Assembly: GCA_020024815.1 (NCBI GenBank)
Contig: JAHHTE010000039.1
Location: 1 to 13,809 of the forward strand
Origin: Mailhella sp.
GTDB lineage: Bacteria; Desulfobacterota; Desulfovibrionia; Desulfovibrionales; Desulfovibrionaceae
DNA length: 13,809 nucleotides
Direction: 5' to 3'
Of this stretch, positions 7,184 to 13,731 are shown piece after piece. Numbering within the stretch: the first letter of the stretch is position 1; each line of letters starts with the position of its first letter. The notes under the pieces are model-generated. The model was not told where the DNA came from, ran no database searches, and saw only the letters and a list, made by a program, of their open reading frames with translations. The position numbers were made by a program, and so were the translations under genes.

Positions 7184-8083
7184 ATGCAAAATATTACCAA
7201 AGTTGTTATTCCAGTGGCAGGACATGGAACACGTTCATTACCAGCTAGTAAGAATGTTCCAAAAGAAATGTTACCAATTTATAATAAGCCTGTAATTCAA
7301 TATGTTGTGGAAGAAGCTGTTCGTGCTGGAATACATGATGTTGTTTTTGTAACAAGTAAAGAAAAAACAGCTCTTGAAGATTATTTTGATCATCATTTAC
7401 CATTAGAAGAAGTGTTAGAACGTACAGGAAAAGAAGAACTTTTAAAAACTGTTCGTGAATTAGTTGAAATGGTAACTGTAATGAGTGTTCGTCAAAAAAA
7501 ACAACTTGGCTTTGGTCATGCTGTTTTATGTGCTAAAAGTATAGTGCAAAATGAACCTTTTGCTGTAATGGTTGGAGATGATATTATTTTAGGTGAAGGT
7601 TCAGGATTAAAACAATTAATTGAAGTTGCACAAAAAGAAAATAAACCTGTAATTGGTGTTATGGAAGTTGATCCAAAAATGGTTTATAAATATGGTATTG
7701 TTGCAGGCAATACTCGTCCTGATGGTATCATTGAAATTACAGATATGGTTGAAAAACCAAGCATAGATAAAGCTCCTTCTAATATGGCTATTATTGGTCG
7801 TTATGTTTTGCCTCCAGAAATTTTTAATTATTTGGAAAATGGTAAACCTGGCTATGGTGGTGAAATTCAATTAACAGATGCCTTGAATTTATTGGCAAAA
7901 GATAGAGGTATGCTTGCCGTTCCAGTAAAAGGACGTCGTTTTGATGCTGGTGATTTATTAGATTTTTTATCTGTAAATGTGTATTTTGCATTGCAAGATC
8001 CAAAAATGAAAGAAGCAATGCATTCTCGATTAGAATCATTATTAAAAGAATTTTCAAAATTAAAAGAATTTTCAAATAATTAG
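7184..8083 (+). CDS. galU: UTP-glucose-1-phosphate uridylyltransferase
   Basis: GalU makes UDP-glucose from UTP and glucose-1-phosphate, supplying glucosyl residues for lipopolysaccharide core, capsule and other glycans. The 299-residue protein carries the nucleotidyltransferase signature GHGTRSLPASKNVPKEML (13-30). The family usually has GLGTRFLPATK, so two positions differ. GFGHAVLCAK is at 109-118, the metal-binding GDD at 131-133, EKP at 190-192 and GGEIQLTDAL at 225-234. These distinguish GalU from GlmU or RfbA. AAAGGTG precedes the ATG. The C-terminus is extended by an 18-bp tandem duplication that gives two LKEFS units. It follows glmM by nine bases, placing UDP-GlcNAc and UDP-glucose supply side by side. 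Confidence 0.95.
   Translation: MQNITKVVIPVAGHGTRSLPASKNVPKEMLPIYNKPVIQYVVEEAVRAGIHDVVFVTSKEKTALEDYFDHHLPLEEVLERTGKEELLKTVRELVEMVTVMSVRQKKQLGFGHAVLCAKSIVQNEPFAVMVGDDIILGEGSGLKQLIEVAQKENKPVIGVMEVDPKMVYKYGIVAGNTRPDGIIEITDMVEKPSIDKAPSNMAIIGRYVLPPEIFNYLENGKPGYGGEIQLTDALNLLAKDRGMLAVPVKGRRFDAGDLLDFLSVNVYFALQDPKMKEAMHSRLESLLKEFSKLKEFSNN
8041..8076 (+). repeat. 18-bp direct tandem duplication in the galU 3' end
   Basis: The 18-base unit ATTAAAAGAATTTTCAAA occurs twice, exactly and back to back (8041-8058 and 8059-8076). It is in frame and adds six residues, so the protein ends ..LLKEFSKLKEFSNN. This looks like a recent slippage duplication. It lies beyond the catalytic domain and probably does not affect activity. 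Confidence 0.9.
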
Positions 8084-8091
8084 GAGAAGAT

Positions 8092-9195
8092 ATGGCACTT
8101 AGTATCGGTATTGTTGGTTTACCAAATGTGGGTAAATCTACACTTTTTAATGCATTAACAAAGGCTCAAAATGCACAAGCTGCAAATTATCCTTTTTGTA
8201 CTATTGAACCTAATAAAGCAACCGTTTCTGTGCCTGATAAGCGTTTAGAAGCCTTAGCTGAAATTGTTAATCCACAAAGAATTTTAAATGCAACTGTTGA
8301 TTTTATTGATATCGCAGGTCTTGTGCGTGGTGCAAGTAAAGGTGAAGGACTTGGCAACCAGTTTTTAGCTAATATTCGTGAATGTGCTGCTATTTTGCAT
8401 GTTGTGCGTTGTTTTGAAGATGAAAATATTACTCACGTTGATGGATCAGTAAATCCTGTGCGTGATGTGGAAACTATTGAAACAGAATTAATTATTGCTG
8501 ATATTCAATCAGTAAATAAAAGAATAGAGCGTTTAACAAAACAATTAAAAGCAGATAAAGAAGCAGCTAAAAGTCTTGATGAATGTAAACGTTTACTTGA
8601 ATTTTTAGATCAAGGGAATATGGCAAGCAAATTTGATATTCCAGAACATAATGATCATTTTAAACAAGTATGGCAAGAGCTTAGTCTTTTGACTGCTAAA
8701 AAAATGATTTATTGTGGAAATGTTGATGAAGCTGGATTAGAAACTGAATCAGAACATTTAAAAGCCCTTCGTGAACTTGCTAAAAAACAAGGAAACGAAG
8801 TAGTTGTTGTTTGTGCTAATCTTGAGGCAGAATTACAAGGCTTATCTCAAGAAGAACAAAATGAAATGTTAGCGTCCTATGGTATTGCAGAAAGTAGCCT
8901 TGTAAATGTTATTCGTACAGGCTATCATACGTTAGGATTATGTAGTTATTTTACGGCAGGTGTGCAAGAAGTTCGTGCTTGGACGTATAAAAATGGTTGG
9001 AAAGCTCCACAATGTGCTGGCGTAATTCATACTGATTTTGAAAAAGGTTTTATTCGTGCAGAAGTAATTGCATACGAAGATTATATTAAACATAAATCAG
9101 AAGTAGCTTGCCGTAGTGCTGGTGTTTTGCGTGTTGAAGGAAAAGAATATGTTGTGCAAGATGGTGATGTAATGCATTTCTTGTTCAATGTATAG
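8092..9195 (+). CDS. ychF: Ribosome-binding P-loop ATPase YchF (Obg family)
   Basis: YchF/OLA1 is a universally conserved member of the Obg family that hydrolyses ATP in preference to GTP. It associates with ribosomes and is linked to stress responses and to leaderless or start-site-dependent translation. The 367 residues contain G1 GLPNVGKST (9-17), G3 DIAG (73-76, within DIAGLVRGASKGEGLGNQ), a helical insertion of charged residues (about 125-200) and NVDE at 210-213. NVDE replaces the GTPase NKxD and explains ATP specificity. The C-terminal TGS-like domain has the conserved TAGVQEVRAWTYKNGWKAPQ and FEKGFIRAEVI blocks. AGGAGA precedes the ATG, and the gap from galU is eight bases. The length is the normal one for bacterial YchF. 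Confidence 0.98.
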   Translation: MALSIGIVGLPNVGKSTLFNALTKAQNAQAANYPFCTIEPNKATVSVPDKRLEALAEIVNPQRILNATVDFIDIAGLVRGASKGEGLGNQFLANIRECAAILHVVRCFEDENITHVDGSVNPVRDVETIETELIIADIQSVNKRIERLTKQLKADKEAAKSLDECKRLLEFLDQGNMASKFDIPEHNDHFKQVWQELSLLTAKKMIYCGNVDEAGLETESEHLKALRELAKKQGNEVVVVCANLEAELQGLSQEEQNEMLASYGIAESSLVNVIRTGYHTLGLCSYFTAGVQEVRAWTYKNGWKAPQCAGVIHTDFEKGFIRAEVIAYEDYIKHKSEVACRSAGVLRVEGKEYVVQDGDVMHFLFNV

Positions 9196-9203
9196 GAGGC
9201 AAA

Positions 9204-9686
9204 GTGAATTTTACAGAAAAAGAGAAAAAAGTATTAAGTATAGTACAGTTTAATTTACCTGATACACTTAATCCTTATCAAGATATAGCAAACGAAGTAG
9301 GTCTTACAGAACAAGAAGTAATAGATTTACTTAAACGTTTAAAAGAAGATGGCACTATTCGCCGTTTTGGTGCAAGTATAAAGCACCAAAAAACTGGTTA
9401 TAATAATAATGCTATGGTTGCATGGAAAATTGATGAAGATAAAATTGATGAAGCAGCTGAATATGCTACTAATCATCAACGTATTTCTCATTGTTATTTT
9501 CGTCCAAGTTCTGCATCTGATTGGCAATATACACTTTTTACTATGATACATGGTAAAACAAAACAAGAATGTCTTGATGTTGTGGAAGAATTAAGAGCAA
9601 ATACTTGTTTAGATGAATACGCTATTTTAGAAAGTTTAAAAGAATTAAAGAAAACTTCTATGACCTATTTTGATGATGAAGAATAA
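9204..9686 (+). CDS. ahbB: Siroheme decarboxylase subunit, AsnC/Lrp-like (AhbB-type)
   Basis: Annotation pipelines often call such proteins AsnC-family regulators. The sequence instead matches the siroheme decarboxylase (AhbA/AhbB, NirDLGH) subgroup, whose two-subunit enzyme converts siroheme to didecarboxysiroheme on the alternative heme route of sulfate reducers. The 160 residues have an AsnC-like helix-turn-helix region (about 5-50), RRFGASIKHQKTGYNNNAMVAWKI (53-76, with the conserved His and Asn-Ala-Met-x-x-Trp), and the subgroup hallmark HCYFRP..SDWQYTLFTMIHG (96-117). The usual hallmark has W-P-Y where this has W-Q-Y. The start is GTG with AGGAGG at 9194-9199. hemL follows after nine bases, so both ends of tetrapyrrole synthesis are co-transcribed. 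AhbB rather than AhbA is my inference from the hemL neighbour. The partner subunit is not in this window. A true DNA-binding role is possible but less likely. Confidence 0.8.
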   Translation: MNFTEKEKKVLSIVQFNLPDTLNPYQDIANEVGLTEQEVIDLLKRLKEDGTIRRFGASIKHQKTGYNNNAMVAWKIDEDKIDEAAEYATNHQRISHCYFRPSSASDWQYTLFTMIHGKTKQECLDVVEELRANTCLDEYAILESLKELKKTSMTYFDDEE

Positions 9687-9695
9687 GGAATATGT

Positions 9696-10970
9696 ATGAA
9701 TATTGAAAAATCAAAAAATTTATTTGATCGTGCTTGTAAAACTATTCCTGGTGGAGTGAATAGTCCTGTTCGAGCTTGTAAAAATGTGCATTGTGATCCA
9801 CTTTTTATAGCTTCTGCAAAAGGATCTCATATTCAAACAGTTGATGGAAAAGATTTTATTGATTTTATTGGTTCATGGGGTCCTATGCTTTTAGGTCATG
9901 CTCACGAAGAAGTGCATAAAGCTATTTGTGAAGCGTCTTTGCGTGGTACAAGTTATGGAGCTCCTTGTGAGGCAGAAGTAATACTTGCTGAAAAAGTTTG
10001 TTTTGCACTTCCTTCTTGTGATATGGTGCGTATGGTTAATTCTGGTACTGAAGCTACAATGAGTGCTTTACGTTTAGCACGTGCTGTAACAGGTAAAAAT
10101 AAACTTGTAAAAATTATCGGTGGTTATCATGGACATGGTGATGCCTTTTTAGCAAGTGCTGGGTCTGGGTTAGCAACATTTTCTATACCAGGAACTCCAG
10201 GTGTACCACAAAGCACAGTACAAGATACCTTGCTTGTTCCTTATAATGATTTAGAAGCTGCAAAAGCAATATTTGAAAAACATGGTGATGATATTGCAGC
10301 ATTTTTTGTAGAACCTTGTGCTGGTAATATGGGCTTAGTTCTTCCTCTTGATGGATATTTACAAGGTTTACGCGAACTTTGCACAAAATACGGTGCATTG
10401 CTTGTTTTTGACGAAGTTATCACTGGCTTTAGAGTTTCTTATCAAGGGGCTCAAGGTCGTTTTAATGTTATTCCTGATCTTACAACAATGGGTAAAATTA
10501 TTGGTGGTGGTTTACCTGTTGGTGCTTATGGTGGTAAATCTGAATATATGAGTCGTATTGCTCCTGCTGGTGATGTATACCAAGCTGGTACTTTATCAGG
10601 TAATCCATTGGCAATGGTAGCAGGTATTGCAACATTAAATATTCTTGAAAAAGCTGACTATAAAGGACTTGAAGCAAGAGTTTTAGCTTTTGTAAAAGAA
10701 CTTGTTGGTATTTTACAAAGCAAAGGACTTGATGTGCAATACCAACATATTGCTTCTATGTTTACATTATTCTTTACTGATAAACCTGTGCATAATTTTG
10801 CTGATGTAGAAAAAGCTTCTGTGGCAATTTTTGAATCATTTTATAAGCAAATGCGTGAAATGGGAATTTTCCTTTCTCCATCAGCTTTTGAAACTGCAAT
10901 GGTAAGTTTTGCACATACTGATGATGATTTTAATAAAACGTTAGATGTTGCTAAGCAATTAAAGTTTTAG
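9696..10970 (+). CDS. hemL: Glutamate-1-semialdehyde 2,1-aminomutase
   Basis: HemL is the PLP enzyme that isomerises glutamate-1-semialdehyde to 5-aminolevulinate, the entry to heme, siroheme and cobalamin in bacteria using the C5 pathway. In the 424 residues I see the N-terminal PGGVNSPVRAC (18-28), the PLP-phosphate region NSGTEAT (115-121) and GGYHGHGDAFL (142-152). FDEVITGFR follows at 238-246, and the Schiff-base lysine is K267 in TMGKIIGGGLPVGAYGG. The C-terminal FETAMVSFAHTDDD pattern is also standard. Length is normal. AAGGA lies upstream of the ATG. It is the last gene of the nine-gene run and is followed by a hairpin and a strong intrinsic terminator. Confidence 0.97.
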   Translation: MNIEKSKNLFDRACKTIPGGVNSPVRACKNVHCDPLFIASAKGSHIQTVDGKDFIDFIGSWGPMLLGHAHEEVHKAICEASLRGTSYGAPCEAEVILAEKVCFALPSCDMVRMVNSGTEATMSALRLARAVTGKNKLVKIIGGYHGHGDAFLASAGSGLATFSIPGTPGVPQSTVQDTLLVPYNDLEAAKAIFEKHGDDIAAFFVEPCAGNMGLVLPLDGYLQGLRELCTKYGALLVFDEVITGFRVSYQGAQGRFNVIPDLTTMGKIIGGGLPVGAYGGKSEYMSRIAPAGDVYQAGTLSGNPLAMVAGIATLNILEKADYKGLEARVLAFVKELVGILQSKGLDVQYQHIASMFTLFFTDKPVHNFADVEKASVAIFESFYKQMREMGIFLSPSAFETAMVSFAHTDDDFNKTLDVAKQLKF

Positions 10971-10985
10971 ATATTATTAGTTTTT

Positions 10986-11023
10986 TTTGAGAAAGAAACT
11001 TTTGAAAAAGTTCTTCTCTCAAA
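10986..11023 (+). other. Imperfect hairpin after hemL
   Basis: Bases 10986-11003 pair with 11006-11023 at 15 of 18 positions around a tiny loop. It is not followed by a T run, so it is not itself a classical terminator. It may protect the 3' end or slow the polymerase. GAAAGAA at 10991-10997 can instead pair perfectly with TTCTTTC at 11024-11030, so two alternative folds are possible. Confidence 0.6.
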
Positions 11024-11047
11024 TTCTTTCTTCAAAACTTTTTAATC

Positions 11048-11087
11048 CACAAGCTCTGTTACATGTAAAAGAGCTTGTGTTTTTTTT
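11048..11087 (+). terminator. Intrinsic terminator of the ftsH-hemL unit
   Basis: The stem CACAAGCTCT (11048-11057) pairs perfectly with AGAGCTTGTG (11070-11079) around a 12-base loop, followed by eight T (11080-11087). This is a textbook factor-independent terminator and the only one seen after 1231 in the nine-gene run. Confidence 0.88.
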
Positions 11088-11105
11088 AAATTATAAATAA
11101 AATAA

Positions 11106-11164
11106 TATGTGTTTTTAAATTATGTATCATTATTAAATGCTATTTTTTAATTTAAAAACACATA
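11106..11164. repeat. 17-bp perfect inverted repeat with 25-base loop
   Basis: TATGTGTTTTTAAATTA (11106-11122) and its exact reverse complement (11148-11164) enclose 25 bases. No T run follows on the plus strand, so it is not a terminator for hemL. It stands alone in the 307-base gap between the hemL terminator and the methyltransferase gene, about 115 bases before that gene's ATG. It could be a 5' leader hairpin, an operator pair, or a miniature inverted-repeat remnant. No flanking target duplication is evident. The rest of the gap, 11165-11277, is AT-rich with no ORF and no promoter I would trust. Confidence 0.7.
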
Positions 11165-11277
11165 CTAATATCTATTAAAATTATTCTATATGATATTATT
11201 ATGAATTGATATAGTTAAATAATTAGCTATTGGATATGTTTGTAAAATGATTTTATTATTACAAATAAGGAAATAAT

Positions 11278-11913
11278 ATGCATAAAAGTGCAATGTTAAG
11301 AATGGAATATTTTGTAAAAACATATCTTTCTAATGTAAAATATAAAATGAAAGTTATTGACATTGGTAGTCAAGATATTAATGGATCACATAGAGAACTT
11401 TTTAATCCAGAACAATTTGATTATGTTGGTTTAGATTTAGTTGCAGGAAAAAATGTAGATATTGTTCCTAAAAAAGTATATTCTTGGAAAGAAATTGAGA
11501 ATGATTCGTATGATGTAGTTATTACAAGTCAAACATTTGAACATATAGAATTTTTTTGGATAACATTCCAAGAAATGGTACGAATTCTAAAACCAAAAGG
11601 TTTATTATGTATTGTTTGTCCTCGTGGCTTTGCGTTACATAGATTTCCTGTTGATTGTTATAGATTTGATGCTGATGGATTATTTGCATTAGCTCGATAT
11701 GGAAATTTAAAAGTTATGCATGTTAGCACAAATATGCAACCAGAAGATGATTTACGTTCTGAATGGTCTATACCTGGTGGGGAAGATACATTTTTAATAG
11801 CTAAAAAACCAGAAAATTGGGCAGGTTTTTTGGATATTTCAAATTATGAGTATACTGATTCTAATATTGAACAATATCAAAGACGTTTTATTAAATGTGC
11901 TGGTAATAAATAA
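11278..11913 (+). CDS. Class I SAM-dependent methyltransferase
   Basis: The 211-residue cytosolic protein has a Rossmann methyltransferase fold of the Methyltransf_11 type. Motif I is VIDIGSQDING (26-36), the acidic ribose-binding turn is GLDL (51-54), motif IV is VITSQTFEHI (81-90), and LKPKGLLCIVCPRG (104-117) is the post-motif strand. The block HRFPVDCYRFDADGLFALA (121-139) is typical of methyltransferases found in glycan and surface-polysaccharide clusters, so a sugar or glycan substrate is my inference. The substrate is not readable from the sequence. AAGGAA at 11267-11272 precedes the ATG. The gene stands alone, with long AT-rich gaps on both sides. No clear terminator follows it: the dyad TAATAAAT (11904-11911) / ATTTATTA (11927-11934) lacks a T run. 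Confidence 0.8.
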   Translation: MHKSAMLRMEYFVKTYLSNVKYKMKVIDIGSQDINGSHRELFNPEQFDYVGLDLVAGKNVDIVPKKVYSWKEIENDSYDVVITSQTFEHIEFFWITFQEMVRILKPKGLLCIVCPRGFALHRFPVDCYRFDADGLFALARYGNLKVMHVSTNMQPEDDLRSEWSIPGGEDTFLIAKKPENWAGFLDISNYEYTDSNIEQYQRRFIKCAGNK

Positions 11914-12013
11914 TAGGTTGAAGTGAATTTATTATACCATTTGATGTTATTATAAAATATTGTTACGTAATGATGTATTATTTTTTTAATATTAATATAA
12001 AAGGAGTTATCTT

Positions 12014-12598
12014 ATGGCAAAAAGAATATTAATTTTAGCTGGTGATTATGTTGAAGACTATGAATTAATGGTTCCTTTTCAAATGCTTGTTATGCTTGGT
12101 ATGCAAGTAGACGTAGTTTGCCCTGAAAAGAAAAATGGAGAAATGGTACGTACTGCAATCCATGATTTTGAAGGAGATCAAACTTATACTGAAAAACGTG
12201 GTCATAATTTTATGTTGAATTATGATTTTGATAAAGTAAAAGTTAGTGATTATGATGGATTATATATTCCTGGTGGACGTGCTCCAGAATATATTCGTTT
12301 AAATGATCGTGTACTTGAAATTGTACGTGAATTTGAACAAGCAAAGAAACCTATTTCTTGCATTTGTCATGGTCCTCAATTACTTGTTACTGCTGATGTG
12401 GTACGTGGTAAAAAATGCACTGCATATCCAGCTGTAATGCCAGATTTAATCGCAGCTGGTGCAACATGGCAAGCACCAAATACTACTTTTACTGATGCAA
12501 TTGTTGACGGTAATCTTGTAACAGCAGCAGCATGGCCTGCTCACCCTGTATTAATTGCTGAATTTATTAAATTACTTGGTGTTGAAATTAAAATGTAA
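12014..12598 (+). CDS. DJ-1/PfpI-family protein
   Basis: The 194-residue protein belongs to the DJ-1/ThiJ/PfpI superfamily of glutamine-amidotransferase-like folds. Members act as glyoxalase III-like enzymes, reported protein deglycases, or cysteine proteases, and guard against reactive carbonyls. The nucleophile elbow is seen in ISCICHGPQLL with Cys118-His119. The conserved acidic residues lie in GDYVEDYE (10-17), and YIPGGRAPEY (84-93) is the other family hallmark. The internal DFEGDQTYTEKRGHNF (51-66) resembles the longer DJ-1D-like branch found in plants and many bacteria. AAGGAG at 12001-12006 gives a strong RBS with seven bases to ATG. An intrinsic terminator follows immediately, so it is probably a single-gene unit. 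Glyoxalase activity is more likely than proteolysis, but sequence alone does not decide. Confidence 0.88.
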   Translation: MAKRILILAGDYVEDYELMVPFQMLVMLGMQVDVVCPEKKNGEMVRTAIHDFEGDQTYTEKRGHNFMLNYDFDKVKVSDYDGLYIPGGRAPEYIRLNDRVLEIVREFEQAKKPISCICHGPQLLVTADVVRGKKCTAYPAVMPDLIAAGATWQAPNTTFTDAIVDGNLVTAAAWPAHPVLIAEFIKLLGVEIKM

Positions 12599-12606
12599 AA
12601 CTTTTG

Positions 12607-12636
12607 AGAGAACTCTTTTTTAAGAGTTCTCTTTTT
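12607..12636 (+). terminator. Intrinsic terminator after the DJ-1/PfpI gene
   Basis: AGAGAACTCTT (12607-12617) pairs perfectly with AAGAGTTCTCT (12622-12632) around TTTT, and a run of T ends at 12636. The stem has 11 bp and moderate GC. The next gene's ATG is only nine bases beyond. Confidence 0.82.
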
Positions 12637-12644
12637 AATTTAAT

Positions 12645-13682
12645 ATGATGAATATATTATATTACGGTTCAAATAGATATTTTATTGATGAATTGATTGA
12701 ACTTGGGCATAAAGTTTTTACTGTTGGTGAAAGAAAAACTTGTGATTTAACATTACAAGGAGCTATGTCTGCACAAACTTTATTTGCCCATTGTGCATCA
12801 GTTGGATTTAATGCTGATGTGTTTTTTTATGCTGATGATAGTACATTACCACATATTTATAAAATTGAAGAATTAACCATTCCAACTATATTTTTTAGTA
12901 TGGATACATATTGTCATTTTTGGCATAGTGATTTTTCAAGAGCTTTTGATTATTGTCTTTATGCTCAAAAAGAAGTATCAGCACAATTTTTAGATAATTC
13001 CGAATTATTTCCTTTATTTGCTAAATATACAATGCCCATTGAATCACGTAAGGAATGGATAAAAAATCGTGATATTCCAATAGGTTTTGTTGGAACTATT
13101 GGACATAAAAATAATTCAGATCGAGATACTTTTTATCGACTTTTTAGGGCATTTCACCCAATTATTATTGTGCATGGTGATTATGTTCCAATTTATAAGC
13201 GTACCAAAATTGTGCTTAATCAAACAGCAGTGGGCGAGATTAATTTTAGAACGTTCGAGGCAATGGGTTTAGGTTGTGCATGTTTAAGTGATCATATGCC
13301 AACAAAAGAAAATGCTGTAAAAGAATTATTTGAATTTGGTGTTAATTCCTTGCCAACATTTCCTAAAAATGATGTAGCTAAAGCCGTTGATTATTGTATT
13401 CACTATCTTTCCAAAGAAAAAGAAGAAGATCTATATGAAATAGCAAAAGCTGGAAATGAATATACTTTAAAATATCATACTGCTATGGCAAGAGCTTTGA
13501 GAGTTCAAGATCTTTGTATGCAAATGATAAAAGATGAAGTTTGGAAAAAACGTTTACAAGAACTTAATGAAAGAAAAATAAAAGTTCAAAAAGCTTTTTA
13601 TGAATTAGGTATGCATAAAGATGTAATTCCAGTTTTACAAGAAATTTATCTTGATATTGCAAAAAAAAAGGGTGTTAATTAG
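12645..13682 (+). CDS. CgeB-like glycosyltransferase family protein
   Basis: The 345-residue protein resembles the CgeB/YkvP glycosyltransferase group (GT-B fold, Glyco_trans_1_2 type). It begins with a Rossmann-like strand NILYYGSNRYFIDELIELGHKV. A central linker IGFVGTIGHKNNSDR lies at 146-160. The donor-binding block is YKRTKIVLNQTAVGEINFRTFEAMGLGCACLSD (184-216), whose FRTFEAMG.G is the family signature for nucleotide-sugar binding. The charged C-terminal helices (about 255-345) have no recognised role. The sugar and acceptor are unknown. The nearby methyltransferase suggests surface glycan or flagellin decoration, which is inference. No Shine-Dalgarno sequence is visible. Two ATGs (12645 and 12648) lie just after the preceding terminator and no good promoter is evident, so how it is expressed is unclear. 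A start inside the coding region cannot be excluded, but the N-terminal strand argues for this one. Confidence 0.76.
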   Translation: MMNILYYGSNRYFIDELIELGHKVFTVGERKTCDLTLQGAMSAQTLFAHCASVGFNADVFFYADDSTLPHIYKIEELTIPTIFFSMDTYCHFWHSDFSRAFDYCLYAQKEVSAQFLDNSELFPLFAKYTMPIESRKEWIKNRDIPIGFVGTIGHKNNSDRDTFYRLFRAFHPIIIVHGDYVPIYKRTKIVLNQTAVGEINFRTFEAMGLGCACLSDHMPTKENAVKELFEFGVNSLPTFPKNDVAKAVDYCIHYLSKEKEEDLYEIAKAGNEYTLKYHTAMARALRVQDLCMQMIKDEVWKKRLQELNERKIKVQKAFYELGMHKDVIPVLQEIYLDIAKKKGVN

Positions 13683-13697
13683 ATAGTATGTTTTTTT

Positions 13698-13731
13698 AGG
13701 GGGAGGACTTTTTATAAAAAGTCCTCCCCCT
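13698..13731. repeat. 34-bp perfect palindrome
   Basis: The sequence from 13698 to 13731 is its own reverse complement, with half-site AGGGGGAGGACTTTTTA. The G5/C5 ends stand out in this AT-rich window. As RNA it would form a very stable hairpin just after the glycosyltransferase stop codon. A second C5 tract (13736-13740) could compete for the same G5. Confidence 0.85.

Larger units (their letters stand above)
10981..11087 (+). repeat. Composite double-hairpin intergenic element, copy 1
   Basis: In order the element has eight T (10981-10988), a purine arm GAGAAAGAA plus ACTTTT, a two-base turn, the matching arm AAAAGTTCTTCTCTC, AAA, and a second pyrimidine tract TTCTTTC (11024-11030). The spacer TTCAAAACTTTTTAATCCA (11031-11049) and an intrinsic terminator follow. 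The same order, with the same spacer except for one base, occurs at 13691-13792. The hairpin arms differ in sequence between copies but keep their purine/pyrimidine character and their pairing. Confidence 0.72.

Noticed and set aside
9204..9686. Calling this gene a transcriptional regulator of the AsnC/Lrp family
   Set aside because: The helix-turn-helix-like part is shared by siroheme decarboxylases, and the HCYFRP and LFTMIHG blocks plus the hemL neighbour fit the enzyme better.
10348..10551. Plus-strand open frame inside hemL and the minus-strand frames opposite it
   Set aside because: They overlap the conserved PLP-binding region of HemL in other frames and have no RBS.
11165..11277. Promoter for the methyltransferase gene
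   Set aside because: TTGATA at 11206-11211 and several TATxxT-like sequences exist, but no pair has acceptable spacing. In such AT-rich DNA single hexamers mean little.
11904..11934. Dyad TAATAAAT/ATTTATTA as a terminator for the methyltransferase gene
   Set aside because: The stem is all A/T and no T run follows, so termination is not supported.
13087..13272. Short plus-strand open frame inside the glycosyltransferase gene
   Set aside because: It is an out-of-frame shadow of the donor-binding region, with no RBS.
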